Shown here: piece after piece, positions 14,746 through 23,202 of the stretch
Numbering within the stretch: the stretch's first letter is position 1
How the letters are laid out: the number at the start of each line of letters is the position of its first letter
The notes under the pieces: model-generated
Seen by the model: only the letters and a program-made list of their open reading frames with translations
Databases searched by the model: none
What the model was told of the DNA's origin: nothing
Assembly (NCBI RefSeq): GCF_024758705.1
Contig: NZ_CP096971.1
Coordinates: forward strand, 992,001-1,056,000
Reading direction: 5' to 3'
Source: Sphingomonas sp. SUN019
GTDB lineage: Bacteria; Pseudomonadota; Alphaproteobacteria; Sphingomonadales; Sphingomonadaceae
DNA: 64,000 bases
Position numbers and translations under genes: made by a program

Positions 14746-15203
14746 CAGAGCATCCCCAATTCTAACCGCGCTTCGTCCGACATCTTGGCGGGATCCCAAG
14801 GCGGATCCCACACGAGGTTCACGTCGGCGATGGCAATGCCGGGGACCGATCCGACGCGCAGTTCGACCTCCGCGGGCATCGATTCCGCAACCGGGCAATG
14901 CGGGGTCGTCAGCGTCATGTTGACCACCGCGTGACCGTCGTCGGTGACCTCGACGCCATAGATCAGCCCGAGGTCGTAGATGTTCACGGGGATTTCGGGG
15001 TCGTAGATTTCCTTCAGCGCATCGACCACCGCCTCATACAGCGCGCCGCCGGGTTCGGCGGCGGATTCGACCTGCGGCTTCTGTGCGAGGAAGCCTTCGA
15101 GATAGTCGCGCTTGCGCTCGAACGTCTCGGCCGCGGTTTCGACGCGCGCGCGTGGCGGGGCGTCGACGCCCGAAACTTCCTCGGTGCGAATACTGTCGCT
15201 CAT
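14745..15203 (-). CDS. sufT: SufT, MIP18/DUF59-family Fe-S maturation factor
   Basis: MIP18-family protein (152 aa) that assists Fe-S protein maturation. The core has DPEIPVNIYDLGLIY at about residues 68-82 and the conserved cysteine in TTPHCPV. The first 55 residues or so are a charged, poorly conserved extension. It overlaps sufS upstream (four bases) and sufA downstream (one base), so translation of all three is probably coupled. Confidence 0.92.
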   Translation of the reverse strand: MSDSIRTEEVSGVDAPPRARVETAAETFERKRDYLEGFLAQKPQVESAAEPGGALYEAVVDALKEIYDPEIPVNIYDLGLIYGVEVTDDGHAVVNMTLTTPHCPVAESMPAEVELRVGSVPGIAIADVNLVWDPPWDPAKMSDEARLELGML

Positions 15204-16435
15204 CCGAAAATCCTCGTTACTCGCTCAAGTCCGCGCACCAAAGCTTCCACATCCTGCGGACCGTTGTACACCCCGAAGCTGGCGCGCGCGGTCGCATCGA
15301 CTCCCAGCATCTCCATCAGCGGCTGCGCGCAATGATGCCCGGCGCGGATCGCGACCTTCGCTTCGTCCAAGATGGTGCCGACGTCGTGCGGATGCACCCC
15401 TTCGACCGAAAAGCTGACTATCCCCGCGCTGTCGTCCGGCCCAAACAAGCGGATCGAATTGAGCTGCGACAGCGCGTCTCGGGTCTGTTTCACCAGCGCG
15501 GTTTCGTGTGCGTGGATGCGGTCGAGACCGATGCTTTCGACATAGCCGATCGCCGCAGCGAGACCGAGGACGCCGACGATGTGCGGCGTGCCCGCCTCGA
15601 ACCGGCCTGGCGGGGGGGCGTAGGTGGTCTTCGCGAAGGTCACGCGGTCGATCATCGCCCCGCCGCCCTGATAGGGCGGCATCGCGTCAAGCAAATCGGC
15701 TCGGCCCCACAGCACGCCGATGCCGGTCGGGCCGTACAGTTTGTGCCCGGAGAAGACGTAGAAGTCGCAGTCGAGATCGCGCACGTTCACAGGTAGCCGC
15801 GGGACCGCCTGGCATCCGTCGATCAGAATCTTCGCGCCGACCTTGTGCGAGAGGTCAGCGGCGCGTCGGACATCGAGGACCGAGCCGAGGACGTTCGAGA
15901 CGTGCGCCAGCGCGACGAGCTTGTGCTGCGGGGTGAGCATCGCGGCCATCGCATCGAGATCGATGCGATGGTCGGGCGTGAGCGGGATCACATCGATCGC
16001 CGCCCCGATGCGCTCGGCGACCATCTGCCACGGCACGATATTGCTGTGATGTTCGAGCTGGCTGAGCAGGATGCGGTCGCCCGCTTTCAATTGCGTTCCC
16101 GCCCAGCATTGCGCGACGAGATTGATCGCCTCGGTCGCGCCGCGGACGAACACGCATTCGTCGGGGGACGCCCCAATGAAATCGGCGACGGTGCGGCGCG
16201 CGGCTTCGTAGGCGAGCGTCATGTCGGCGGAACGCTGGTACACGCCGCGGTGGACCGTCGCATAGGTCGTGTCGTAGCCCCGGGTGATCGCGTCGATCAC
16301 GGGCTGCGGCTTCTGCGCGGTGGCGGCAGTGTCGAGGTAGGCCCAGCCCGCCGGGATCGCCGGAAAATCGGCAAGCGTATCGAGCGGGCGAGCGCTCGGA
16401 AGGTTAGTGGAAGGTGAGGCCAAGATCACACTCAC
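15200..16435 (-). CDS. sufS: Cysteine desulfurase SufS
   Basis: PLP-dependent group II cysteine desulfurase (411 aa) that mobilises sulfur for cluster assembly. The PLP lysine is Lys232 in FSGHKLYGPTG and the catalytic cysteine is Cys369 in RAGHHCAQPLM. The frame stays open upstream across sufD, but that sequence is a shadow. The GTG at 16435 forms a GTGA overlap with the sufD stop and gives normal length; a second GTG two codons on is also possible. No sufE or sufU partner is visible in the window. Confidence 0.94.
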   Translation of the reverse strand: MSVILASPSTNLPSARPLDTLADFPAIPAGWAYLDTAATAQKPQPVIDAITRGYDTTYATVHRGVYQRSADMTLAYEAARRTVADFIGASPDECVFVRGATEAINLVAQCWAGTQLKAGDRILLSQLEHHSNIVPWQMVAERIGAAIDVIPLTPDHRIDLDAMAAMLTPQHKLVALAHVSNVLGSVLDVRRAADLSHKVGAKILIDGCQAVPRLPVNVRDLDCDFYVFSGHKLYGPTGIGVLWGRADLLDAMPPYQGGGAMIDRVTFAKTTYAPPPGRFEAGTPHIVGVLGLAAAIGYVESIGLDRIHAHETALVKQTRDALSQLNSIRLFGPDDSAGIVSFSVEGVHPHDVGTILDEAKVAIRAGHHCAQPLMEMLGVDATARASFGVYNGPQDVEALVRGLERVTRIFG

Positions 16436-17517
16436 AACGCAGCCTCCAGCCACGCGTCCGCATCGGCCGCGAAGGCGTCGCGCACCGTCTCGTCGGCGAT
16501 GCGGTCGAGCGCATCGGCGACGAACGCGCGCGTCAGCAGCGCCTTCGCGCGCGGCTCGGGGATACCGCGGCTGGCCATGTAGAACAGCGCCTTCGCGTCG
16601 AGTTCGCCGACCGTCGCGCCGTGTGCGCATTTCACGTCGTCCGCGAAGATTTCGAGTTCGGGCTTCAGGTTGACGGTCGCGGTGCGCGCGAGGAGCAGGC
16701 CACGGAGCGATTGTTCGCCGTCGGTCTTCTGCGCGTCGCGCGCGACCTCCACCGCGGCGGCGAGGCTGGCGGTGGATTTGTCGGCGGCGACCGCGCGCCA
16801 CAATTGGTGCGACTGGCCGTTCGGGGCGGCGTGGCGGACGCGGACGGCGCATTCCTGGCGTTGGTCGGCGCGGGTCAGCAGCGCGCCGCCATATTCGGCA
16901 TAGGCCCCCTCCCCGCTGAGCACGACCGCGGCGTCGATGCGGCTGCCCGCGTCGCCCGCGCCGAGGACGGTCTGGACGAAACTGGCGCCCTGGCCGAGGT
17001 CGGCTTCGTCGCGCAGGGACACGAACCCGTCGGGCTGGAGCAGGCGGATCGAGCGCATCAAGCGGGCGGAATGGCCGAGCGTGATGCGGGTCAGGCGGTT
17101 GGTCCAGCCGGTTCCGGTGAAGGTCTCGATGACCGTGGCGACGGCGTCTTCGGCAAGGGTGATTTCGGCGGGGACGTGGTTTTCAGCCCCGGTCGCGATA
17201 TGGATGATCTGGACGGGATCGGCGACCGCATCCTTGGGCAGGTCGAGCCGCCAACCGGGGCCGGTGGCGCGGGCGGCCAGCGGATGGTCCGATGCGCGGA
17301 TGTTGGCGAAGGTCACGCGGACGAGGATCGAACGCGCCTGATCCAGCACCCCGTCGACGAGGACGATACGGTCGCCGGGAAGGTCGAGGAAGGTTGCGGA
17401 TATTGGCGCATGGGTGTGCGCAACATCACGCGATGTTGCCGCCGCGGCCATGATTGCTTGCGGATCAGACCAGCGCCACAATTCCTCGCGCGTGCTGGGG
17501 AGGGTTAGGGATTCCAT
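16432..17517 (-). CDS. sufD: Fe-S scaffold subunit SufD
   Basis: SufD partner of the SufBC2D scaffold complex (361 aa). Recognisable by the SufB/SufD core in its second half, including SLRGLLLARTATVNLKPELEIFADDVKCAHGATVGELD in parts and the conserved C-H pair (KCAHGAT). The ATG at 17517 is preceded by GGGGAGG, which belongs to the palindromic repeat upstream. Coupled to sufS. Confidence 0.93.
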   Translation of the reverse strand: MESLTLPSTREELWRWSDPQAIMAAAATSRDVAHTHAPISATFLDLPGDRIVLVDGVLDQARSILVRVTFANIRASDHPLAARATGPGWRLDLPKDAVADPVQIIHIATGAENHVPAEITLAEDAVATVIETFTGTGWTNRLTRITLGHSARLMRSIRLLQPDGFVSLRDEADLGQGASFVQTVLGAGDAGSRIDAAVVLSGEGAYAEYGGALLTRADQRQECAVRVRHAAPNGQSHQLWRAVAADKSTASLAAAVEVARDAQKTDGEQSLRGLLLARTATVNLKPELEIFADDVKCAHGATVGELDAKALFYMASRGIPEPRAKALLTRAFVADALDRIADETVRDAFAADADAWLEAAL

Positions 17518-17518
17518 C

Positions 17519-17641
17519 AAATCCTCCCCTGCAAGGGGAGGTGGCAGGCGAAGCCTGACGGAGGGGTGTCGCCGCTAGTAACGAAGGGTGACACCCCTCC
17601 GTCGCGCTGCGCGCGCCACCTCCCCTTGCAGGGGAGGATTT
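17519..17641. repeat. Family A palindromic intergenic element, copy 4 (sufC-sufD)
   Basis: Long inverted repeat between sufC and sufD. Outer arms are AAATCCTCCCCTGCAAGGGG and CCCCTTGCAGGGGAGGATTT, each holding a short internal palindrome; inner arms are ACGGAGGGGTGTC / GACACCCCTCCGT. Its right arm, read on the minus strand, contains GGTGGCGCGCGCAGCG, also found in the copy at 1629-1758. It supplies the sufD RBS. Confidence 0.87.
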
Positions 17642-17653
17642 GCGATACGGTCA

Positions 17654-18399
<746 letters not shown>

Positions 18400-18403
<4 letters not shown>

Positions 18404-18882
18404 CCTACTACCCCCTCCCCTTCAGGGGAGGGGTTGGGGTGGGGTTTCGCCGCGCGCTCGACGCTGCCGTTCAGCGCGTTCGCGATCATCCAGGCGACGC
18501 CTTCGATATTCGACATCACTTCATGGTTGGTCACGCGCAGCACGCGATAGCCCTGCGCTGCGAGGACATCATCCCTCAGGCGATCTTTAGCCTCGTCGTG
18601 CGTGTCGCCGTCGACTTCGACGATCAGCTTGGCGCTCGGGCAGACAAAATCCGCGATGAACCAGCCGATGACTTGCTGGCGGCGGAATTTGGCGCCTTCC
18701 AGCTGGCTGTTGGACAGGGCGAGCCATAGACGCTTTTCGGGTCCGGTGGGGTTTTTACGCATTTCGGCGGCGCGGCGATTCAATTCAGCCAAGGTATTTG
18801 CGGAGAGACCCCACCCCCGGCCCCTCCCCTGAAGAGGAGGGGAGTTTTGTTGTCTTGCTTGATCGCCTACAGTCCACATCAT
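18400..18882 (-). CDS. DUF559 endonuclease-like protein inserted between sufB and sufC
   Basis: 160 aa. The core from about residue 41 ([13 protein letters not shown]) through [19 protein letters not shown] and [11 protein letters not shown] to [12 protein letters not shown] matches the DUF559 family, which has a restriction-endonuclease-like (Vsr-like) fold. Biological role is unknown for the family. The ATG forms an ATGA overlap with the sufB stop, and the stop overlaps the sufC start in the same way. Consequently residues about 13-26 and the last 15 are encoded by GC-rich inverted arms. A shorter 120-residue form from ATG 18762 would omit the N-terminal repeat-coded part. It is not a known Suf component. 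Confidence 0.8.
18411..18447. repeat. GC-rich repeat arm beside the DUF559 gene (sufC side)
   Basis: CCCTCCCCTTCAGGGGAGGG is itself a short palindrome and is followed by GTTGGGGTGGGGTTT. It is the inverted counterpart of the arm at 18806-18844. It encodes the proline/glycine-rich C-terminus of the DUF559 protein. The tip has the same CCTCCCCT-N-AGGGGAGG layout as the family A element at 17519-17641. Confidence 0.7.
18806..18844. repeat. GC-rich repeat arm beside the DUF559 gene (sufB side)
   Basis: AGACCCCACCCCCGGCCCCT followed by CCCCTGAAGAGGAGGGGAG. It is an imperfect inverted copy of the arm at 18411-18447, so the DUF559 core gene sits between two facing arms. It is translated near the N-terminus if the gene starts at the sufB stop. 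Confidence 0.7.
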
Positions 18883-20351
18883 CCGACCGAGCCTTCGAGT
18901 GAAATACCCAGCAACTTCTGCGCCTCGACCGCAAACTCCATCGGCAACTGCTGCAGCACTTCCCGCGCGAAGCCGTTGACGATCAGGGCGACGGCGGCTT
19001 CCGAATCCAGGCCGCGGGACATGGCGTAGAACATCTGGTCTTCGCTGATCTTGCTGGTGGTCGCTTCGTGTTCGATCTGCGCCGAGGGATTGCGAACCTC
19101 GATGTAGGGGATAGTGTGTGCGCCGCACTGGTCGCCCAGCAGCAGGCTGTCGCATTGGGTAAAGTTGCGGACGCCTTCCGCGGTCGGGGCGACGCGCACC
19201 AGGCCGCGGTAGGTATTGTCCGAGCGACCGGCGGAAATGCCCTTCGACACAATCGTCGAGCGGGTGTTCTTGCCGAGGTGGATCATCTTCGTGCCGGTGT
19301 CGGCCTGCTGGCGGTTGTTGGTGACCGCGACCGAATAGAACTCGCCGACGCTGCCGTCGCCCGCCAGCACGCAGGACGGGTATTTCCAAGTGATCGCGCT
19401 GCCGGTTTCGACCTGCGTCCAGCTGACCTTGCTGTTGCGGCCCTGACACAGTGCGCGCTTGGTGACGAAATTGTAGATGCCGCCAACGCCGTTCTCGTCG
19501 CCGGGATACCAGTTCTGGACGGTCGAATATTTGATCTCCGCATCGTCCATCGCGACGAGTTCGACGACTGCGGCGTGGAGCTGGTTTTCGTCGCGCATCG
19601 GGGCGGTGCAGCCCTCCAAATAGCTGACGTAGCTGCCCTTGTCGGCGACGATCAATGTACGCTCGAACTGGCCGGTGTTTTCGGCATTGATGCGGAAATA
19701 GGTCGACAGCTCCATCGGGCAGCGGACGCCCTCGGGTATGTACACGAACGTGCCGTCGCTGAAGACCGCGCTGTTGAGCGTGGCGAAGTAATTGTCGCGC
19801 TGCGGCACGACCTTACCCAGCCATTTGCGCACGAGGTCGGGATATTCCTTGATCGCCTCGCTGATCGAGCGGAAGATCACGCCGGCGGATTCGAGTTCCT
19901 TGCGGAAGGTGGTCGCGACGGAAACGCTGTCGAAGACCGCATCGACCGCGACGCGGCGCGGGAGTTCGGCGCCCTCGACGCCCGCCAGCACCTTCTGTTC
20001 GCCGATCGGAATGCCGAGCTTTTCATAGACGCGCAGGATTTCGGGATCGACTTCGTCCAGGCTGCCGATCTTGGGCTTCGCCTTGGGCTCGGCGTAATAA
20101 TAAGCGTCCTGATAATCGATCGGGGGCACATTCAGCTTCGCCCAGTCGGGCGGGGTCATGGTCAGCCACAGGCGATACGCCTTCAGCCGCCAGTCGAGCA
20201 TCCATTCGGGCTCGCCCTTCTTCGCGCTGATGAAGCGCACCGTGTCTTCGGACAGGCCCTTGGGGGCGAATTCCTGCTCGATATCCGAGCTGAAACCCCA
20301 TTCGTAGGTCTTCGCGACCGCGGCATAGGCTTCGGCGTTCTTGGTGGCCAT
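18879..20351 (-). CDS. sufB: Fe-S scaffold subunit SufB
   Basis: Main scaffold subunit of the SufBC2D complex (490 aa). It has the SufB-specific features: [14 protein letters not shown] near residue 75, the long beta-helical core, [18 protein letters not shown], and the C-terminal [17 protein letters not shown]. The ATG overlaps the stop of the rrf2 gene by one base (TAATG). The frame continues upstream through rrf2 without homology, so that part is excluded. Confidence 0.95.
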   Translation of the reverse strand: MATKNAEAYAAVAKTYEWGFSSDIEQEFAPKGLSEDTVRFISAKKGEPEWMLDWRLKAYRLWLTMTPPDWAKLNVPPIDYQDAYYYAEPKAKPKIGSLDEVDPEILRVYEKLGIPIGEQKVLAGVEGAELPRRVAVDAVFDSVSVATTFRKELESAGVIFRSISEAIKEYPDLVRKWLGKVVPQRDNYFATLNSAVFSDGTFVYIPEGVRCPMELSTYFRINAENTGQFERTLIVADKGSYVSYLEGCTAPMRDENQLHAAVVELVAMDDAEIKYSTVQNWYPGDENGVGGIYNFVTKRALCQGRNSKVSWTQVETGSAITWKYPSCVLAGDGSVGEFYSVAVTNNRQQADTGTKMIHLGKNTRSTIVSKGISAGRSDNTYRGLVRVAPTAEGVRNFTQCDSLLLGDQCGAHTIPYIEVRNPSAQIEHEATTSKISEDQMFYAMSRGLDSEAAVALIVNGFAREVLQQLPMEFAVEAQKLLGISLEGSVG

Positions 20352-20794
20352 TATGCGTGCGCCTCCTCGCGCACGGGTAATCTTATTGGCGCCGCTGACA
20401 GCGATGCGAGGGTCACGCCCGCCAATGCGCCGCGGACGGCGTCGTTGACGGCGTTCCAGTGCGGTTTCACGCGGCAGCTGCCCTCGATGCAGCAATCGTG
20501 ATCGCCCGCGTCGACGCAACTGGTGAGAGCGATCGGCCCCTCCACCGCCTCGACGATTTCGGCCAGCGTGATCGCGGAGGGCGGGCGCGAGAGGCGGAAG
20601 CCGCCGCCGGTGCCGCGCGTGCTTTCGATCAGACCCGCTGCGCTGAGGCGGCTGACGAGCTTCTGCGCGGTGGGAAGCGGCACACCGGTCTCGTCGGCCA
20701 GCAGCGTCGCGTTCAGACGACCCGCACCACCGCAATGGCGCGCCGCGGCGCTCATCAGGACGACGGCATAGTCGGCTAGGGAAGAAAGGCGCAT
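20351..20794 (-). CDS. Rrf2-family Fe-S-responsive regulator of the suf operon
   Basis: Winged-helix Rrf2 protein (147 aa), first gene of the suf operon and presumably its autoregulator. It begins [14 protein letters not shown]; the HTH covers about residues 29-60 and ends in [11 protein letters not shown]. Candidate cluster ligands are Cys93, Cys101, Cys102 and Cys107 ([15 protein letters not shown]). That spacing differs from the C-x5-C-x5-C of IscR and resembles the SUF-system regulator subfamily. A 7-bp inverted repeat lies 17-39 bases upstream. Confidence 0.88.
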   Translation of the reverse strand: MRLSSLADYAVVLMSAAARHCGGAGRLNATLLADETGVPLPTAQKLVSRLSAAGLIESTRGTGGGFRLSRPPSAITLAEIVEAVEGPIALTSCVDAGDHDCCIEGSCRVKPHWNAVNDAVRGALAGVTLASLSAAPIRLPVREEAHA

Positions 20795-20810
20795 TTGCGA
20801 GCGGTTCTCA

Positions 20811-20833
20811 AATCGGATCGATCTTGTCCGATT
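20811..20833 (-). promoter_or_regulatory. Candidate operator upstream of rrf2-suf
   Basis: Perfect inverted repeat AATCGGA ... TCCGATT with a 9-base spacer, 17 bases before the rrf2 start codon on the minus strand. Its dyad size and position would suit an Rrf2 dimer acting on its own promoter. A TTGCAA hexamer adjoins it and could be a -35 element. No experimental consensus was matched, so this is an inference. Confidence 0.4.
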
Positions 20834-21005
20834 GCAAATGGGGCCTCGTGCGGCCCGGGTCAAGCGCATCGCGGCAAAGCCGCCCTTCGACTGCGTGCAA
20901 ACGCAGGCGCTCAGGACAGGTTTTGCCGGGCGACGCTGTAGCGTCGCCGTCCGCGCTGCCGATGGGTATGCCGCGCTCCAGCTTCGTTAGAGCTTGGCGT
21001 CGGCG

Positions 21006-21860
21006 TCAGGTATCAGAGATCAGCCTCGACACCTGCCCCGACAGCGCATGGCGCTGCGCCATCGTCAGTTGCGCCAACAGGTTCGGTTCGGTGCGCATCT
21101 GGCGCGGCGTCAGGCCGGTGAAATGCTTCATCTCGCGGATCAGGTGCGACTGATCGTAGAAGCCGTGGTCGATCAGTTCGTCCAGCGTCGCCTCCCCGTT
21201 GGCCAGCGCGACCGCGGCGCGCAAGGCGCGATACTTGCGCGCCAGCACCTTGGGCGGGGCGCCGTACAGCGCGTTGCAGCGGCGTTCGACCTGCCGCCGC
21301 GACAGCCCGGTCGCGGCGACCAGATCGTCCAGATCGGGCGACGGGCTGCCCGCCAGCCATGCGTCGATCTGCCGCGCGAAATCCAGCGTGCGGCCGTCGG
21401 CGCGCGCGATCGAGCCGCGCACGAACGCCTCGACGATGGCGATCCGTTCGTCGATTCCGGCGACAGCGAGCATCGCATCGGCGGCGCGCGCCATGGCGGG
21501 ACCGAAGATCGCCGGGCCGTCGAGCACCCTGTTTAGCATCGCCGACGCGTCGACGCCGAGCAGCGCGGCCCAGCCCGCCGGTTGCAGTCCCATGCCGACG
21601 ACCAGCAACGGCCCCTGAGCGCGCGTCAATATCGCGCCCGACGTGGGGCCGACGATGTGCATCGGCGGCGATTCCTGAATGGTGCCGTCGGGGAAGGTGT
21701 AACTGGCATCCCCCCCACTCAAGCGAAAGCGAAGCTGCGCGTGGTCGGCGCGCTCGAGATCCTCGAACTGCGGGATAGGCGCAACAAAATGATAGAAGAG
21801 TGTAACAAATGGTTTCAGGTCGTCCGCCGGGACTCGGTAGTCCAGCCTGATGTCCGTCAC
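21006..21860 (-). CDS. AraC-family transcriptional regulator
   Basis: 284 aa. The N-terminal half (about 1-150) resembles the DUF6597-type sensor of AraC regulators. The C-terminal half is the double helix-turn-helix: DLDDLVAATGLSRRQVERRCNALYG and LIDHGFYDQSHLIREMKHFTG mark the two helices. Effector and targets cannot be told from the sequence. Neighbours (suf on one side, pyrD on the other) share no obvious function. The 211 bases between its stop and the rrf2 start hold only small GC-rich hairpins and the rrf2 control region. Confidence 0.88.
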   Translation of the reverse strand: MTDIRLDYRVPADDLKPFVTLFYHFVAPIPQFEDLERADHAQLRFRLSGGDASYTFPDGTIQESPPMHIVGPTSGAILTRAQGPLLVVGMGLQPAGWAALLGVDASAMLNRVLDGPAIFGPAMARAADAMLAVAGIDERIAIVEAFVRGSIARADGRTLDFARQIDAWLAGSPSPDLDDLVAATGLSRRQVERRCNALYGAPPKVLARKYRALRAAVALANGEATLDELIDHGFYDQSHLIREMKHFTGLTPRQMRTEPNLLAQLTMAQRHALSGQVSRLISDT

Positions 21861-21930
21861 TGTTCGCGCCCCGCTTCTTCCGGGAACTTCGTCCCGGTTT
21901 CAACGCATTCTCCCTAGCGCGAACAGGCCT

Positions 21931-21967
21931 AAAAGAAAAGAGCCCGGCCGCCGAGGCGGGCCGGGCT
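21931..21967 (-). terminator. Rho-independent terminator upstream of araC
   Basis: On the minus strand, AGCCCGGCCCGCC pairs with GGCGGCCGGGCT around a short loop, followed by CTTTTCTTTT. Perfect GC-rich stem with T tract. It probably ends the candidate small RNA. Confidence 0.75.
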
Positions 21968-22032
21968 GAGGAAAGAGCCTCCTGGATTGGAAGCCCTTCG
22001 GGTCGCACGATCTTTAGACACTAGTTCGTCCG
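21931..22032 (-). ncRNA. Candidate small RNA with intrinsic terminator
   Basis: On the minus strand, TACAAT (22044-22039) is a good -10 box, giving a start near 22032. The transcript would be about 100 nt, contain a GGAGG...CCTC hairpin, and end in a strong terminator hairpin plus CTTTTCTTTT. The terminator stands upstream of the araC gene and points away from pyrD, so it does not obviously serve either coding gene. No ORF lies inside. The -35 region is weak, so the call rests on the -10/terminator pair. Confidence 0.45.
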
Positions 22033-22128
22033 AATAGTATTGTACGGATACGACGTGGCGCACGTTATTTTCTTACAACCTAGCTTAGGGTTGATTTGTT
22101 GCGCGCGCCGCCGCAAGCCGCTGTCATC

Positions 22129-23157
22129 ATGTCGTTTCGCGCCCGTTCCATCCTGTTTTCTCTTGATGCCGAGCGCGCGCATGCGTTGACGATCGCCGGA
22201 TTGGCCGCTTGGGCGCGGGCTGGTGCGCCATTCGCGAGTCGTGTGACCGATTCGGTCCTAACGACCCGGGTGGCCCGGATCGATTTCGCCAATCCGCTGG
22301 GGCTCGCCGCCGGGGCGGATAAGGATGCGAAGGGTGTGCCGGGGTTCCACGCGCTGGGCTTCGGATGTGTCGAGGTGGGGACGCTGACCCCGCTGCTGCA
22401 GGACGGCAACCCGCGGCCGCGGCTGTTCCGGCTGGTCGAGGATCGTGCGGTCATCAACCGGATGGGGTTCAACAATGGCGGGCTGGCGGCGGGACTGGCG
22501 CGAATTCCCGTACGGCGCGCGGGGGTGTTGGGGATCAACGTCGGGGCAAACAAGGACGCGGTGGACCGAATCGCGGACTATGTGGCGGGGGTGACGGCGG
22601 CGGCGCCCGTTGCGGATTATGTAACGATCAACATCAGCAGCCCGAACACGCCCGGCCTGCGCGACCTGCAGCATGGCGCGGCGCTGAACGATCTGCTGGC
22701 GGCGTGCGATGTCGCGCGGGGGAAGACCCCGTTATTCCTCAAGGTCGCGCCCGATCTGACCACGGCGCAGGTCGACGAACTGGCGCGGGCGGCGATCGAC
22801 AACCGGATCGATGCGTTGATTGTGGGGAATACGACGGTGTCGCGGCCCGCGTTGCGATCGGCCAATGCGGGCGAGACTGGCGGGCTGTCGGGCGCGCCGC
22901 TGGCGGGACTGGCGCGCGAGCGGCTGGGCGATTTCCGCAAGGCCACCGGTGGCGCGATGACGCTGATCGCGGCGGGCGGCGTGGATTCGGGAGCGGAGGC
23001 CTACGCGCGGATCCGTGCGGGGGCGAGCCTGGTGCAGGTGTACAGCGCGCTCGTCTATGAGGGGCCGGGGCTGGCGAACCGGCTGCTGCGCGACCTGGCG
23101 GCGCTGTTGAAGCGCGATGGGTTCGCGAGCGTTTCCGACGCGGTCGGCGCGGACTGA
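22129..23157 (+). CDS. pyrD: Dihydroorotate dehydrogenase (quinone), class 2
   Basis: Membrane-associated flavoenzyme (342 aa) of pyrimidine synthesis that passes electrons from dihydroorotate to quinone. The N-terminal helical region before the barrel marks class 2. The catalytic-serine motif is NISSPNTPGLR, and the FMN-binding motifs KVAPDL, GNTTVSRP and IAAGGV are present. The ATG gives MSFRARSILFSLDAERAH, the usual start; an upstream TTG would add 11 unconserved residues. Confidence 0.95.
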   Translation: MSFRARSILFSLDAERAHALTIAGLAAWARAGAPFASRVTDSVLTTRVARIDFANPLGLAAGADKDAKGVPGFHALGFGCVEVGTLTPLLQDGNPRPRLFRLVEDRAVINRMGFNNGGLAAGLARIPVRRAGVLGINVGANKDAVDRIADYVAGVTAAAPVADYVTINISSPNTPGLRDLQHGAALNDLLAACDVARGKTPLFLKVAPDLTTAQVDELARAAIDNRIDALIVGNTTVSRPALRSANAGETGGLSGAPLAGLARERLGDFRKATGGAMTLIAAGGVDSGAEAYARIRAGASLVQVYSALVYEGPGLANRLLRDLAALLKRDGFASVSDAVGAD

Positions 23158-23202
23158 CGTTACGGCTTGCCTAGCGCGACCGCGCGGCTAGGGTCGCGCG
23201 CC

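Noticed and set aside
16436..16852. Extension of the sufS frame upstream into sufD
   Set aside because: Arginine-rich out-of-frame sequence with no similarity to cysteine desulfurases; the GTG at the sufD stop gives the normal length.
18883..19449. Extension of the DUF559 frame upstream across the end of sufB
   Set aside because: The translated sequence is out of frame with sufB and shows no homology; the ATGA overlap at the sufB stop is a better start.
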